DNA of 64,000 nucleotides from Tetradesmus obliquus (GCA_030272155.1 CP126199.1:5568501-5632500), one strand, 5' to 3'; counted from the stretch's first letter, positions 18,801 to 31,367 are shown. The notes: a model not told the origin generated them from the sequence alone. Translations and numbers: made by a program.

Positions 18801-20390
18801 ACGATGTGGCGCATGACGTGGAGCTGGCAGGTGGGACTCATGGCATGGCTGGCTGGCTGCATGCATGCCTCTGCTGCCCTGAGCACACATGCAGCCAGTC
18901 TTGGTGTCATGTCAGTTGTTATTTGAACAGACACATTTGCTGCTCCCTCATTGTGAGCATACGTGATTCTTGTAGAGCTGCAAGCAATGTCTGCACAGCT
19001 GCCTACACTGTACAACGCTGGCCGTGTTGCTGCCTTGTCATGCTGCAGGCATTGAGCGGGAAAAGATCCTATCAGATCAAGTGGATCTGGACTTGCGCAT
19101 GCAGGTGGGTGATTAATATGGGCATGCATGCTGGCAAGGCGTTGCTTGCTGCCTGCGTAGAGCTGCTTGCGCTGCATGCCGTGAGCTGCTACAGCCAAGT
19201 GCTTCATACATCCAGCTCACAGCTTCAAGCCTGCTGCTGTCGCTGCTGCCAGGCGCTTGCCAGCGAGCTGCGCTCCCAACATGAGCTGCTGTCCAATGCT
19301 CAGCACGACAAGCTAGTGGCGCTGCGCGCATACAAGGCAGCAGAGGTGGCGCTGGCGGAGGCACAGGAGACGCTGCCGCCCCTCAAAATAGCCCGGTGTG
19401 TGAACTGGCAGGCTGGTAGGGCATGTATCTGGGACCAATCACTTGCATACGACATACAGTGGGAGTCTGCTGTACTAAGCATCAACTGCACTGCTCGCTC
19501 CATGTTTGACGCTAGTTTAAGAGGTGCTGCGTCTGCTGCTGCTGCTGCTGCTGCTACTGCAGGGACCTGACCACCAAGGACAAGGCTGCTGCTGAGGCGG
19601 AGCTGGTGGCTGCTGCTGGGCAGATTGAGGAGCTGAAGAAGGAGGTGGACGTGCGCATTGCAGCCTTCCTCAAGGAGGAGGCAATCGGGCAGGACAAGGT
19701 GGCGCTGTTCAACGTGCTGCAGCAGGAGGTGGGCGCGGCTGGCATGAGTGTACATGGGCACGAAGACGTGTGTGTGTTCAAATGCTTGTGCTGCGCCTGG
19801 CATGCAGTGGAACAATGTGGCACATCTAGCCTGGCCGCGTCATGCTCCGAAGCAAACTCCTACGCTTTGGACGTGCAACAGCAACAGCGCCAGCACCAGC
19901 CATGGTGCAGTGCGGATGCTGACCGTTTGCCCTGCTGCTGCTGCTGCTGCTGCCGCTCCAGGTGGTGCTGCTGGAAGGCGAGCTTGCTGCCATCAAGGAG
20001 GAGGACAGGCAGCGCACACGGCTGCTGGGGGACATGGCGGCACAGCGCGACAGGTGGGGGCAGGGGAGCCGGCTGCACAAGAGCTGCGATACGCTCGCTC
20101 AGCTGCGGTTGCCTGCAGCTACCCCCGCGCTCCTGCAACCCTGCACGTGCTGGCATGCACACGGCTGGTCCGGGAGTGGCTCCCAAGACCAACCTGCTCA
20201 CATGCATGCTGCTGTTGCATGTGTCGCGTGCTGCTGCAGGGCTGCGCGCCACGCCGCGTCGGTGCGCGCCAAGGTGACGCAGGCGCAGTCGGCCGCCAAG
20301 CTGCGGGCGCGGCAGGAGTCCGACCTGCAGCTGCAGGTGGCGGAGGTGGCGCGGCGGCGGCGGGACTTTGAGAAGCTGTACGACCTGGTG

Positions 20391-20426
<36 letters not shown>

Positions 20427-23400
20427 GTTGTAACATACTACTCGGTGGTGGTAGTATGGTTAAGGGGGCGATTTAGTTGAAGCTGAGACACCCAGTTGCT
20501 CTGTGGAGGGGTGACCACTGCTTACCGGGGGTTAGCAAGGCAACAGCTGTCACTTCTGAAAGTCGCTTGCCGCTTCACCCCCCTCCCTGTGCTGGACTGT
20601 CACTGACCGTTCAGTTTGCTGACTGGCAGTGACCACCTTGCTTACCGCTGACCCCCCCTCAAAGCGCATCACAGCCATACCTCGCTTGTCGCTTACCCCC
20701 CTACAAAGCATCTTGTTTTTAGCTTCAACTAAAACGCCCCCTAAGATGAGCCCGTCACGCATCCGTGTTTCCCTTTGCTTATCGTAATACTTGGTAGCTT
20801 AGTATGTTACTTCGGAGCTGGGAAATGGCACTGCTGCAGCTGCAGGGTGGCAGGCATGGCATTGTAATGCCTGCTGTTACCTTGCTGCTTTTGTGCAAGT
20901 GTGCTCCACAAAACAGTAAGCGTGGTGCGCGTACTAGCCAATGCCACCCGTGCTGCTGCTGCTGCTGCTGCTGCTGCCGCCAGGTGCGCAACCAGCGCAA
21001 CAAGTTTGTGGCACTGATCGCCGCAGCCGGGCAGGCGTCTGTTGAGATGGGTGACCGCCTGAAGCTGCTGGCCAGCGAGCAGGACATCCTGGCAGCAAAC
21101 CTGGCGGCAAAGGCCAAGCTGCTGGCCAAGGTGGGCACAGACAGGGGCGTGGGCAGATTGACGGTAGATTGGTAGCGGGCACGGGCAGTGTTTCGATATA
21201 TTTGTAGCGGGCGCGGGCAGTGTGATGGTAGATTTGTAGCAGGCAGCTGCTGTCAGTATGGCTTACCATTGCTGCTGGTATGGTGCATGTCGTCGCTGCT
21301 GGCAGCTGTGAACGGGGCAGGCATGTTGCAATGTCAGCTGCTTGGACAGTGCTGCAACTGACTCTCCAAGTGTCAAAGTAGCAGCTGCAGCCGCCACCTG
21401 ACAGCCTAGCCGACTGTCTGTTGCTGCCATGCACGTGATGATGTGCAGGCCCGCACCGCCTGCAGTGCCTCAGTGAAGGAGCGTGATGCGCTGTACACTG
21501 AGCTGCACTCGCTGGGGGCGACGTTCAGGGCTAAGCACGACAAGCTGCAGGAGCAGGTGGGGCGCGGCAGGCCTGGATGGGTTCTGGGTGGCAGCGGCAG
21601 GTGCTCTGTCTACAAGCAGTCGTGGTAGCGGCATGCGGCAGGAGCGGCCTCACCGCAGTGGAAGCTGAACATAGTACGATCAACTGATGCATGCAATGCA
21701 CATGAGCTGTCATGCAGTGCAGTGTTGATGTGTCATGCGGCTACAAGGCAGAGTATCAGCCCACACAGTAGCCTGCAACCGCCCACACTGTCACTTGGTT
21801 CTCTGCTGCTCCTGCTGCTGCTTCTGCTGCTCTAAGATGGAGTCGATAGAAGCATTGAGCAACCTGATCAACAGAGCAGAGGGGGCAATGGTGTCCAGCA
21901 GGAAGACATATGAAGCAGCCATTGCAGCACGCAACAACACCGGTGAGCTGGTGGCTGGATTGCACCCTTGACTTATTGGCAGGGCCCTGCTTTGCACCTG
22001 TCATAGCTAGTCATAGCAGCAGCTCCTTTTGTGTGTGAGGACCTCAGCTAAAGCCCCAAACCACACACCCATTGGCCCACCAAGGGCCCACCAAGGAGCA
22101 GCAGCGCCGCACTGACGTGGCCGCAGAGGTGTCTGCCATCACTGTTGGCCAGGCACGGCACGCAAGCCAACCCTAAAAGCCTCTCGTTGGCTCCTGTTTG
22201 GGGAATCCCACTCCTTTATGGAGTGGAGCATGCAGCGTATGTGACGTAGCGTAGCCAAGGCTGTGCTGCGTGCCACTGCCGCTGCTGCGCTGCAGGTGTG
22301 ATGCTGATCGACCGCAACGATGAGCTGGCGGTGCTGCACGAGAAGGCGCACCTGCAGGAGGCGCAGATCGCTGCAGGCAACCTGGACATGGGGCTGCGCG
22401 AGAATGAGGTGCGGTGCTGGGGCAGCTCGCTTGTACAGCAAGGGGCTGTGAATGAAATAAACGGCCTGGGGCGAAGCTTGCATGACTTGGGGGCTGGGTT
22501 TGATAAGCATGCTCTGGGCCAGCACTTGGGGAACAGAGCGGCGCGCTGTCAGCGTCAGCGGTTGCAGTTGCTTGTGGTGGGCATGTTGTATGTTGCTGTG
22601 TATCCGAGGGTGTGTGTGCCGCAGCAGCCGCAGGCAACCTTGCAAGGGCTGATGTCTCTTGAGCTCTGCTGCTGATGCCTGCAACTCTCCAGCCTCCTCA
22701 CTCCTGCTGATGCTGATGCCTGCTTGCTGCCTTGTTGCTGGCTGCTGCTGCCCCTGCAGACGCGCGTGCTGCGGCTGCAGGTGGCTGAGCTGGAGCGCTC
22801 CATCCACGCACTCAACACGGCCATGCCAGACCTGCCGGCCATTGACAGGGACATTGCAGCACTCAAGGCAGACCTGCTCAAGGTGAGGCCCAGGGTGGGA
22901 TATGTGGCAGTGAGGGGATGGGTTTGGCTGTGCGCAAGGGCCTGGGGCCATGTACGCGAGCAGCAGCATAGAGGGTGGGGTGTGGGAGGCAGCGCGCGTC
23001 AAGGCAGCTGACATTCAGCCGCAGCATACGCCGCCATCTTGACGGACTGACACCGCTGCCTGCTGCTGCTGCTGCTTCTGCTGCTGCCTGCTGCTGCCGC
23101 AGGCGCGCCAGTCGTCTGCTGTGCTGGGTGACGCGCTAGAGGACCCCAGCCACCCCGCCACTGCCAGCCGTGTGCGGCTGCTGGGCGGGCGCGTCCCTGA
23201 GAAGGACGAGCTGGTGGCCAAGCTGCAGGTGCGTGTTGACAGGGAGTTTGCAGAGCTCTTAGCGTGTAAAGCAGATGGAAGCATTCGACCAAAGTGGGTC
23301 TCAAAAATCTCTGTGTGTTGGAGGGGTGAAACCCGGGGCGCTGGCCTGTAAGAGGGAATGGTGAGAGCTATTGGGCGCAGTTTGTGGTGTCCATCACCCT

Positions 23401-24506
23401 CCCCCCTCGGGCCCCTGGGCAGTGGTGCTGAAGGGAGGGAGCCCAGGAGCATTGAGGAGCATGCCGTGATGAGCAGCTGCCGCACCGGCAGCATTGCCTT
23501 GCGCGTTTCCTGCTGGTTGCCCTGGCTATGCTGATGCTCCTCATCCTGCAGCCGCCTCATCCTGCTGCTGCTGCCGCCTCATCCTGCTGATGCTGCTGCC
23601 AGAGCCTGGAGGAGCGGCTGAGCATGACGCAGGATGGCCTGGGGGAGAAGGCGCTGGTGCTGGGCGAGGTCACGCACCTCACGGAGGGCCTGCGCGGCAC
23701 GGCGGCTGAGGGCCGCGCCACGGGCGCGCAGCTGGCGGCTGCTGCGAATGCGTACCAGGGCAAGCTGCGCTCTGTGACGCGGCGCATGATGGCCACCATC
23801 AGCGAGCTCAGCCTGTACCAGGTGCGCGTGAATAGACGATATCTTACAGTAAGGTACAGCGCGTGTGCATGTATGTGGGCTGAGCAGGTTGAAGTGGGCT
23901 TGATGGCCACCCTCATTGTTGACGCGGCGCATGATGGCCACCATCAGCGAGCTCAGCCTGTACCAGGTGCGCGTGAATAGACGATTACAGAGAGTAAGGT
24001 AAGTGCGTGTGCGTGTATGTGGGCTGAGCTCGCTGAAGTGGGCAGGATGGCCACGCTCAACTTGAGGATTCGTAAACATGGCCAATGTGACGAAGCGTAT
24101 GAGGCCCCATCAGCGAGCTCAGCCTGCACCAGGTGCGAGTGCGTGGAGTATGCGCAAGCTGTGGCCGATGCGGCGGGAGTTGATGGCAGAACTGACAGTG
24201 GCAGGGGCTGGGCTGCTATCGCCGCTAGCGCAGTTGATGCCCTCTTATACGCGCAGCTACCCGAAGCCGGCAGCCGGCAGTACGACACATGTGCTCCGTG
24301 CTGCTGCTGCTGCTGCTGCTGTGCAGGCCACGGCGCTGAATCTGCACGCCAGCAAGGTGCAGTTGCAGCAGCTGCTGGCGACGGCGCAGCAGCGGCTGGA
24401 GGCGGGGCAGCCACCCACTGAGGAGGCTGAGATGGAGTGGGCGGCGCTGGCCAGGCAGCAGGCCACACTGGATGACCTGGCGCAGCAGCGCGAGGAGGTG
24501 AGACGC

Positions 24507-24537
<31 letters not shown>

Positions 24538-24671
24538 TGTGTGTTGCAGGCAGCAAAATTACAGTAGAATGGCTGCTAGACAATGTAACAGCTGGACTTT
24601 GCTTGAACCTGGCGCTGGGGCAGGTAATGCTGCTTACACTTCTGTCTGTCGTGCTGCCCTGGCTTTTGGTT

Positions 24672-24711
<40 letters not shown>

Positions 24712-24902
24712 AGGTGGCGGCCATCCTGGACCAGAAGGGCGCGCTGCAGTACACCACCGCTGAGCCGCGGCCCAACGCCTACATCCCTGATGAGCTGGGC
24801 ATCCCCAAGCCGTATGGGGCCTTCTCGCCGTTCAAGCCCAGCGCGCCAGGCACCACCATGCGCCACGTGCGCAAGCCAGCGCCACGCGAGATCGTGATCT
24901 AG
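15837..24902 (+). CDS. MBO2: MBO2 / CCDC146-type coiled-coil protein (flagellar/centriolar)
   Basis: Twenty-one exons: 15837-15905, 16308-16463, 16951-17016, 17431-17545, 17820-17983, 18360-18575, 18728-18830, 19049-19104, 19253-19395, 19563-19728, 19962-20053, 20240-20387, 20984-21130, 21449-21556, 21837-21942, 22296-22408, 22760-22882, 23103-23228, 23603-23821, 24327-24497 and 24714-24902. They encode 931 aa with all phases agreeing; human CCDC146 is of similar length. The chain is almost entirely heptad-rich coiled coil. Family landmarks are [29 protein letters not shown], the [12 protein letters not shown] region and the C-terminal [27 protein letters not shown](V)RKP tail. From family knowledge, MBO2 is a Chlamydomonas flagellar axoneme protein needed for the normal forward waveform, and CCDC146 is a centriolar/axonemal protein. 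Exon 1 is least certain: it depends on a GC-AG intron (AAG then GCAAGC). Confidence 0.82.
16737..16773. repeat. CAG/CTG inverted repeat in MBO2 intron 2
   Basis: A run of CAG units turns directly into a run of CTG units, so the two halves can pair as a short hairpin. It lies between exons 2 and 3. Confidence 0.7.
17205..17475 (+). repeat. Tandem duplication across the MBO2 exon 4 acceptor
   Basis: A block of about 130 bp containing intron end and exon start (GTGCTGCGTGAGGATGT...) is present twice. The first junction is at about 17301 and the second, in-use junction is at 17431. The exon reading [16 protein letters not shown] is intact in both, but only the second continues into the rest of the exon. 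Confidence 0.85.
20464..20741. mobile_element. MITE-like insertion with 21-bp TIRs and TAA duplication
   Basis: Terminal inverted repeats GGGGGCGATTTAGTTGAAGCT (20464-20484) and its complement (20721-20741) match at 20 of 21 positions. They are flanked by direct TAA repeats at 20461-20463 and 20742-20744. A 3-bp TAA/TTA target site is typical of PIF/Harbinger elements. The 278-bp element carries no coding capacity and sits inside intron 12 of the MBO2 gene. Confidence 0.75.
23776..24135 (+). repeat. Three tandem copies of the MBO2 exon 19 donor region
   Basis: The block ending in ATCAGCGAGCTCAGCCTG(T/C)ACCAG plus a GTGCG donor occurs at the true exon end (donor 23822). It recurs at about 23969 and 24132, roughly a 150-bp period. 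The second copy is nearly identical over the exon end and donor; the third is diverged. Confidence 0.85.
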
Positions 24903-25408
24903 GCAGGGGTTGGCAGATGGGCTGGATCGCAATTGTAGTGTGTGTACGTGTGTGGAAGGGGTTGGCAGGATTTGTTGTCGTGTTGAAGAGGTGTCAGCTG
25001 AGACACACCACTGAATTCCTGCCCCGATGGTATAGTTAGGACCAGATAGTTCAGAGTGTGGCTGTGAGAGTTCGTGGCTTCTTGTTGCACTGACCTGAGG
25101 TTGACAGCCCTATTAGACTACAATGGGAATGTGTTCAGCACATGTGCTGTTCTTGTCAGTGATGTGACAAGTGACTGTCCAACGGTTCAGCTGGCCTTGA
25201 TCAGAACAGTGTGTTGCGTGCCTGATTGAGGAGGTGAGGGTGTGCATCGAACAGGTTCAACAGTTGTTGACTGTGCTCACGCACAACCCCCAAGTGGCTT
25301 CGTTGTTCACAGCTGCTCTGCAAAAAGCCCTTGTTATCAGAGAGCACGATCTTGGTCGATGGACTCGTTCTCCATGTATTAAAGCACCTGTTACTGATGA
25401 TTACGGCC
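24903..25408. other. Intergenic region between MBO2 and the pherophorin-like gene
   Basis: No exon seen. Expected to hold the MBO2 3' UTR and the promoter of the next plus-strand gene. Confidence 0.5.
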
Positions 25409-27792
25409 ATGGAACGGCGAGTAGTTGCCCTGTGCGGTCTGTTGTGCGCGGCACTTCTCACCGTGCAAGTATCGTCGGGTGAGCACGCCTGCTCGTCACC
25501 GATCACTGCCGAGAGATGATCCTACCAAAAGATCCGCGTGTTCTTGAGCTTACACAGCGCTGTACTCTCCATTGCTCGCAGCCCGAAACCCTTACGATGC
25601 AGCAGCTGCAGCATCTGCTGCAGTACAGGGCCCACATGGTGATCAGCAGCAATGCTTCGAGGAGGATTGCCGCTCCTCCCCGTTCATGATGCACGCCTCA
25701 AGTACCAGCAATGGCAGCGAGCCAGACACTGTTGTTAGCTGCTTCCAGTTTGTGGCGATTGGCTGCTATGCAGCACCCAAGGGCTGCTGCCCGATGGTGG
25801 CGCGGCGCTTCACTGGCATGGAGTTTGACATAAGTGAGTGGAAGCGTTAGTTAACTTATTTCAAAGTGCTGACCAGCTGGGCTAGCAAGCCAGTCGCCCC
25901 ACCCTGACAGCAAGGTGGAGCAGTTGTTCGCAGCCATATCTTTATGGGAAAGTGCGCCTCGTGCCAGCAGTATGGCAGCAGGACTGCCCTGCTGGCCGAC
26001 ATGTATCCCAGACTGCGCTGCTGATATGTCTGCTGCTGCTGCTGCTGCTGTCGTGCGCTGCACCCATTGCCACCCCCCAGATGAGGGCTGCGGCGGAGCA
26101 GTCACAGCAGTCACCCTCAACCGCATCCCGCTGCGCTCCTGGACCGTCACAGACAGCAGCAGCAGCAAAAGAAACACCAGCCTCACCACTACCCCAAAGC
26201 TGACCATCCAGCACCTAGGGCTTGACTTTTTTGACGTGGGTGATGCCACGCTGTGTGTGCACCTGAGCACAACTAGTGCCTGCCCCTACTGGGGTGCATT
26301 CTGCCACTATGATGGTGGGAAGTGCAACTACAGGATTATTGGGGGAGGCGGGAGGGCAGCCAGGGCTGGCCGCAGCTGCTGCATGTCCTGTGAGCTGTAT
26401 GGAGGAGGGGGCAAGCCGGGAAGTGGAGGGGACGACCCCAGCGGCGGCGGCGGCGGGGGCGGCGGTGGCGGTGAGTAGTGCTGCTGCTGCTGGTGCTGCT
26501 GGTGATCATGATGATGAAATGGTTGCTGTTCGTATTCCAGGCACGGCGGAGTTCCAGCCAGCGCGAATGTATCATCAGCTGCAGCACTTGCTGGGTGACG
26601 GATGCCGCCTGCACAGCGACTCATTGACGCGCTGCTGCTTTTGCAGGAGGCGGCGGCGGTGGTGATGATGGCGGCGGTGGCGGCGGCGGCGGCGGTGAGG
26701 AGTTGTGTGAGGCTGCGTGCGCAGGGATGTGCAGCAGGGCCCTTGCCCTATGCTGTCTGTGACAGAAGGCAAATTGCATCCAGCCCTGTTGTAGAGCTGC
26801 TGGGGAATGGGAGGAGGGGGAGGGGGGGGGGGGGGGGGGGGCTGCTACTGCAGTGACCAGCACAGCAGCGCTGCGCGCTTGCATAGCGTGCCTGCAATGC
26901 CGCTGATGAGCACGCTGTGTGGTCACAGCTGCGCGTCTGCACTGCCCAGGCTGTGGTGGCACCCATCCATCAGGTGCTCTCTGATGTGCAGCACGGACAG
27001 GAGCCCTTCTGCTTGTTCTTCTTGGCTGGGCACCAAGAGCCTGCCTGCTGGTGGTGCCACATAGAAAGTTCATCAGTTGCATGCATGCAGGCTATTGAAC
27101 CACCCAAGGAATTTGAGTAACAATTGTTTTGATGAGATTAGGTTGCTGTGTGTGTGCTGCTGCATGCCTTTGGCTGCAGGTGGAGGTGGCGGAGGGCCGG
27201 GCGGCGGCGGAGGTGAGGCGCTGCTCGACAGGGAGCAACTGAGCGTCGACTGTATGCAACTGAGTGTTGACTGTATGCAACTGAGCGTTGACTGTATGCA
27301 ATTGAGCATTATTGACTATATGCGATGTCCAGGCTCGTTGAGCGCCGTGTTGTTGCGCGGTGGGAGGGAGTGGACAGCTGTGTGCTGCAGCCAGCGTGTG
27401 TTTGGCTGTGTTGTTTGCATCGGAACCCTGGAACCATGCGACGGCTTGTTTTATTGCGTGACAACGCCCGCGCCGGCCCCTGCAACATGCCATGTGTCGG
27501 CCGTACGCCTTCCGCCGCTGCTGACGTCAGCTCTGACACTGCTCGGCATGCTTGTTTCACTCCCTCTTTACCTTCGCCAGGTGGTGGGGGTGGCGGCGGT
27601 GGCGGCGGCGGTGGCGGCAAGATGGTCAGCATCCGCAGGACGCGCCGCTGGAGGGCCTCCAATGGAGCTGTGTATGAAGAGGAGGAGGAGCTGGTGCACA
27701 TGAATGCAGGCAGCGGCGGCAACAGCAGCAGCAGCAGCAGCAAGGTGGTGCCGCTGCAGCGCAGCATGCGGCTTGGTGGCCTGCAGGGTGAT

Positions 27793-27832
<40 letters not shown>

Positions 27833-27936
27833 GTGTGGGAGGTGAGCAGCAGCAGGGTGGTGGTGGCAGTGGCGGGTCGATGTTTTGGCACAGGGGTGGT
27901 GGCGGGTTCAGCTGGAGCTGGAGGAGGAGGCAGTAG
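25409..27936 (+). CDS. Pherophorin-like extracellular matrix protein with Gly-rich linker
   Basis: Six exons: 25409-25478, 25582-25833, 26081-26470, 26647-26694, 27180-27212 and 27581-27936. They encode 382 aa in consistent phase. Residues 1-23 are a signal peptide (MERRVVALCGLLCAALLTVQ). Exons 2 and 3 form one Cys-rich pherophorin-type domain: C-x-SSPF, CFQFVAIGCYA, a GCCPMVARRFTGMEFDI block, AVTAVTLNRIP, KLTIQHLGLDF, then GDATLCVHL and a CPYW..FC end. Pherophorins are secreted cell-wall/ECM glycoproteins, usually with a hydroxyproline-rich rod. Here the rod position holds poly-Gly spread over four exons whose introns all split a Gly codon after its first base. The last exon adds a basic-then-acidic segment (RRTRRW, EEEEE), poly-Ser, poly-Gln and a final Gly/Trp/Arg tail. 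Confidence is high for the domain and moderate for the tail. Confidence 0.75.
26816..26840. repeat. Poly-G tract in a pherophorin-like intron
   Basis: A near-uninterrupted run of about 20 G on the plus strand, between the two small Gly-rich exons. Confidence 0.85.
27237..27320 (+). repeat. 21-bp minisatellite, about four copies
   Basis: The unit ACTGAGCGTCGACTGTATGCA repeats about four times with a few substitutions. It begins about 25 bp after the exon 5 donor of the pherophorin-like gene. Confidence 0.85.
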
Positions 27937-28591
27937 CAGAAAATAACTGCTGGCGGCATGTACATGCAGTTGATGCACAGGCTTTTGTTTACTCAGTTAG
28001 TATTATGGGCGGAATGCATTGGCTGGACACGTGCACCAGCCTAAACGCGTGGGGCCCTGCTTTTGTTGGTGCGGTGGGAAGTCTGTTGGCATGCGGCGTA
28101 AAACATCCAGCCTGTTGGTGAGCATGCGTCGGCACAGTGTGGTGCTTAAACCTGTTAACCTGGAGTTCTCAGAGTTTTCAGCAGGCAGCCTGTGCGAGTG
28201 GCAGTGGTGAGCTGCAGCACACACTGGTGTGCTTCGGCATCCTGGCTTTGTCTAGAATTCGTCATTTTACACTGGTGTTGTGTGCTGACAGGCTTAGACC
28301 AAGCTGGGCTGCTGCATTGGTTGAGTCTAATAACCGGCAGCAGGCGCTTGGCAGCCATGCTGCTGCCCGGCAGCACACCAACTGACTGATTAGGCATGTT
28401 CTGGTGCTTGGTTTCACAACTTGATAGCATACAACTTGATTGAATCTGCTTTGTTGTTTTCATGAATCTTGCCGTAGCCTGGCGTGCACTGTGGCCAGCC
28501 ACTGGCAGCCACCTCACAATTTGTGTGTTACAAGACGGGGACACAGCCCGTTTTTGAGCCAATGACAGGCTCATTGGGCAACTACTACAGC
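27937..28591. other. 3' region of the pherophorin-like gene
   Basis: No exon recognised; short frames here look random. Confidence 0.4.
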
Positions 28592-29063
28592 AAATTTACA
28601 ACATGCCATACATGGCCACTAGGACAGTCAACTTTGAATGACAGTAGTACGAAACGGTAAAGCAGGCATACACATTCCCCCATTACATGCAATTTACACT
28701 ACTGCCACTCCTGCTTCTTGCGAGGAAAACTTCACCTTCAATCTGAGCTGCGGTGTCAACCAAGTGGCGTCACTGACAAGGTGTCACTACCCAGGCTACC
28801 AAGGACTACAAGAGGATGGAAGACTGTCAGTGCCGTTGCCCCCGAAGGGCATCGTGGCTCTTCGGGACGGCGCTGACCAGGTGTTGTTATGGTTGCAGGT
28901 AATACTAGACGACGTAGGAGCAGAAGCAGGAGCTGCACATGCTAATCTGAGGTTCAGCAGCCACGGTGGCCTTTCGGGGGACCACTCCTTGCCATGTGAG
29001 TGCGCATTATGTTGCATGATGCTGATGCTTGTAATGAATGCAATTCGGCAACTTTCCTTATAT
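28592..29063 (+). repeat. Triplicated unknown segment, copy 1 (472 bp)
   Basis: First of three ungapped direct copies. It matches 30683-31154 over 472 bp with two substitutions and 31368-31718 over its last ~351 bp. All three keep the same open frame, beginning at ATG 28638 in copies 1 and 2, with SCEENFTFNLSCGV and CHYPGYQGLQEDGRLSVP, but I do not recognise the peptide. Splice-like CAG/GTAATA and CATGTGAGT sites lie inside, so the unit could contain exons. Confidence 0.9.
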
Positions 29064-30682
29064 GGTACAAAGCGCTACACCTGTAAGTTTTCTGGTGGGC
29101 GCCCCGCAGCTTCGCAGTCCCTGCTGTGGCCTGAGGCTGTTTGTGGGGCAGTTTCTGTATGTGTGTTCCGAAGCCGTTACCGGTACTTGTCATTCGACAC
29201 GTAGCACGTATCCGTGACCGCGCAGTAGCACAGGCCTCCAGCAGCCCACCTCGGTGTCGGACTATTGCAGCGACTTCCCTTCAGGTAACATCAACAGCAG
29301 CTCGAAACAGATACTTTCAGTGACAGACACAGCAATGAGGTGCCTCCTGGGTCATACACACATGCACTTCCCCACATAGCTTCACCTCGCCTCGGCTTTG
29401 CTGCGACGTTATTTTAATTCGTTCGATCCTTACACCTTCATTTTACGGGTGCACATTATCCACAGCCTTGGCCAGCTTTATAGTCCCAACCCCAGAAGGC
29501 AGCTACCATCACCACAGCAGCAGCTGCAAGTACTACCCAGCGTATCACAGCAACGTTTTGGCGGCAGTTTCATGCACGATACTACAGTCACACATTAATA
29601 CAGTACGCTCAGCGTGGCTGGGCTGTCATCCAGGGTGTACAGCATCAGATACAGCAGCAGCTGTCTGCCAGCCCAAACAGGTTACAGCATGCACTTTCCG
29701 CTGTCAGCTCCAGCAGCAGCAGACAAACCACATGTCTGCCACACAGACAGCAGCGCACCTTGCTATCAGCATCACGCAGCAGTTAGCAGTTAGTGGCATG
29801 GGGACTGGATGTTGGGCCACCCATTGACATCTACAGTGACTAGAGCAGCCGGAGCACCTACATCGGCTGCCACACAGTCAGTATGCGGGCTTTCCAGAAC
29901 AACAGCATCTGCCTGCTATATGCAGTGGCGGCAGCAGCAGCAACAGCAACAACAACAGCAACAGCAGCGACAGCAGCGGCGATGTTGTTTGTGGTGGATT
30001 ATGTTTTGATGTTGTGTTATCGTGGTATGCGTCTGTTCTGGGGGAGGGTGACGGGCAGGTTGGGCGTGTGGTGTGGCCTGCTCTGAGAGGAGCAAACACC
30101 GGAAAGTGGGGCGTTCGAAGGTACACGTTGCTGGGCGATGCTTTTTTCATGAATGTTTTGTGCACACATACACAGCCTACATGTCGTCGCAGCATCGGGT
30201 TTGGGAGGAAGGGTTTGGAGACTAGCAGTGTTGGTGAAAACCAACACTGAGTGGTTCTGTGCAGTTTTTTGTTTTTTTTTTTGTTGGGGGGGGGGGGGGG
30301 GGGTTACGTGGATTTTGCTGTCTGGTGTACCTGGCACACCTGTTGGTGTAGCAGGTACTACGATTTTTGTAGTGCGTGAAAGAAATCCTGCAAGATGGTG
30401 CAGATACCAGGCGGCCCAGAGCAGCACAGGCTGCCCATACAATGTACGCGATATTTATTTCACACCTACACGTTACACCTGACTTTTTGCATGTACTGAC
30501 GCACTCATGAACTGGGAGTTACTGTTATATAATAAGGAACTAACACATGCCTATACTGTCAAGGGAAGAGTAGGTGCTCATACACCAAGGAGGTATCCTC
30601 AATGCATATAACACATCCCATACGATCACTCGCACGTGACGATGGGGAGCGCTGAGCGCCCGTCGTCTGATAAAGGACGACA
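29064..30682. other. Spacer between segment copies 1 and 2
   Basis: No gene recognised. The spacer contains an imperfect CAG/CAA run near 29930-29975 and a poly-T followed by poly-G run near 30265-30303. Confidence 0.5.
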
Positions 30683-31154
30683 AAATTTACAACATGCCAT
30701 ACATGGCCACTAGGACAGTCAACTTTGAATGACAGTAGTACGAAACGGTAAAGCAGGCATACACATTCCCCCATTACATGCAATTTACACTACTGCCACT
30801 CCTGCTTCTTGCGAGGAAAACTTCACCTTCAATCTGAGCTGCGGTGTCAACCAAGTGGCGTCACTGACAAGGTGTCACTACCCAGGCTACCAAGGACTAC
30901 AAGAGGATGGAAGACTGTCAGTGCCGTTGCCCCCGAAGGGCATCTTGGCTCTTCGGGACGGCGCTGACCAGGTGTTGTTATGGTTGCAGGTAATACTAGA
31001 CGACGTAGGAGCAGAAGCAGGAGCTGCACATGCTAATCTGAGGTTCAGCAGCCACGGTGGCCTTTCGGGGGACCACTTCTTGCCATGTGAGTGCGCATTA
31101 TGTTGCATGATGCTGATGCTTGTAATGAATGCAATTCGGCAACTTTCCTTATAT
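30683..31154 (+). repeat. Triplicated unknown segment, copy 2 (472 bp)
   Basis: Identical to copy 1 except for two bases. Both are in the shared frame and both change an amino acid (Val to Leu and Ser to Phe). Confidence 0.9.
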
Positions 31155-31367
31155 AGCAACCATCCTCACCAGCATCACCGTCATCATCATGCTGATCATC
31201 ACACATTGTGACAGCCCGAGCTCTGCATCAAGCCTTTTGACTGCACAGCTGAGATGTAACTGCCCTTGTCTGCTTCTTGTCGCTTGGGGTGATCAACAAA
31301 GCAGCCGATGTGCTGTACACAAGCGTTCCGCAGCTCGCAGTGCAGTGTGGGTTGGAGAGGGAGGGGG

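Noticed and set aside
26328..27978. Poly-Pro minus-strand frames that could look like a hydroxyproline-rich rod
   Set aside because: The pherophorin-type domain and all splice sites are on the plus strand. The Pro runs are the complement of its Gly codons.
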